DNA from: Acidipropionibacterium sp.
Lineage (GTDB): Bacteria; Actinomycetota; Actinomycetes; Propionibacteriales; Propionibacteriaceae
DNA: 64,000 bases
Assembly (NCBI GenBank): GCA_022647765.1
Contig: JALCLH010000014.1
Coordinates: 1-64,000 of the forward strand
Direction of reading: 5' to 3'
The notes beneath the pieces are model-generated. The model was not told where the DNA came from and made no database searches. It saw nothing but the letters and a program-made list of their open reading frames with translations. The stretch's first letter is position 1. Every line of letters starts with the position of its first letter. This document shows, in pieces, positions 63,751 through 64,000 of the stretch. Both the position numbers and the translations under genes were made by a program.

Positions 63751-64000
63751 CTACAGCTGGCCGACCGGGTTGATCCGGACCCTCAGCGGTCCGCCCTCCC
63801 CGCGCAGGCTGTGGGCCGAGCGCAAGTGTCGCAGCATCGGCACCAGCTGCGCCGACAGGCCCAGATCGGCCCGGATCATCAGCCGAGCCTGGGAGGCGCT
63901 CGCACGCGGACCGCCGGTCTCGACCGGTCCGGATTCCACCGGCCCGAGCACCGAGACCTGGCCGGGGGCCATGCCGACCTCCAACCCGGCATCTGTCAGA
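63751..64000 (-). CDS. priA: Primosomal protein N' (PriA) C-terminus, cut by window edge
   Basis: The last 82 codons of a frame running off the window: LTDAGLEVGMAPGQVSVLGPVESGPVETGGPRASASQARLMIRADLG ... LRHLRSAHSLRGEGGPLRVRINPVGQL. This matches the C-terminal region of actinobacterial PriA-like proteins, which have lost helicase motifs. The position upstream of fmt-rsmB-rpe supports the call. The 5' part is outside the window. Confidence 0.7.
   Translation of the reverse strand, partial: LTDAGLEVGMAPGQVSVLGPVESGPVETGGPRASASQARLMIRADLGLSAQLVPMLRHLRSAHSLRGEGGPLRVRINPVGQL

Overview
The window is high-GC actinobacterial DNA. Gene content and order (tyrA-cmk-der, prcB-prcA, metH next to a PAC2 gene, priA-fmt-rsmB-rpe, CysO/CysM/Mec sulfur genes, DUF222-HNH proteins) suggest a Propionibacteriaceae member such as Acidipropionibacterium. 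That placement is inference from content; no ribosomal marker is present.

Left end (1-6802). One minus-strand sulfur operon runs from a promoter near 6800 through a leader peptide with a Cys-Cys pair, a thioredoxin-like membrane protein, DUF4395, a cysteine synthase (cysM-like), a JAMM protease (mec), a CysO-type sulfur carrier, a MoeZ-like E1/rhodanese protein and a family 2A encapsulin shell gene that reaches the window edge. Most junctions overlap. The carrier gene is split by an IS4-family element with perfect ends, and mec carries a +1 frameshift.

7254-15888 is ordinary chromosome: a catabolic-type acetolactate synthase, DUF2252, a P-type ATPase with a PlsC acyltransferase, a GNAT, and a divergent SMR exporter/TetR pair around a palindromic operator.

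About 16000-37370 is an accessory region that ends at a tRNA-Pro(GGG). A recombinase remnant reads into the 3' end of that tRNA. The region holds toxin-antitoxin modules (DUF433/DUF5615; an AbiEii-like nucleotidyltransferase with an HTH partner), truncated genes, an IS1380 remnant, two paralogous GNATs 11 kb apart, a lower-GC VOC/TipA-type MerR pair, a small alarmone synthetase, a TetR-regulated DHA2 exporter, and a HEAT protein followed by an AlkD-flavodoxin run.

From 37371 the chromosome resumes: NUDIX, a RES/Xre toxin-antitoxin pair, OsmC, and a HelR-type helicase preceded by a rifamycin-associated-element-like palindrome. An IS1595-family element, itself interrupted by an IS66-family element, lies between helR and der. 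Then come der, cmk, tyrA, prcA, prcB, DUF3054, a HAD-TrmI fusion, metH, PAC2, rpe, rsmB, fmt, a DUF222-HNH gene, a small gene split by an ISAs1 element, and the 3' end of priA.

Six genes (mec, a PEP/pyruvate-binding gene, a small regulator, metH, rsmB, fmt) carry +1 insertions in homopolymers, and rpe has a +1 outside a run. Because fmt and rsmB are housekeeping genes, part of this is probably sequencing error. The IS insertions, by contrast, show clean inverted repeats and target duplications.
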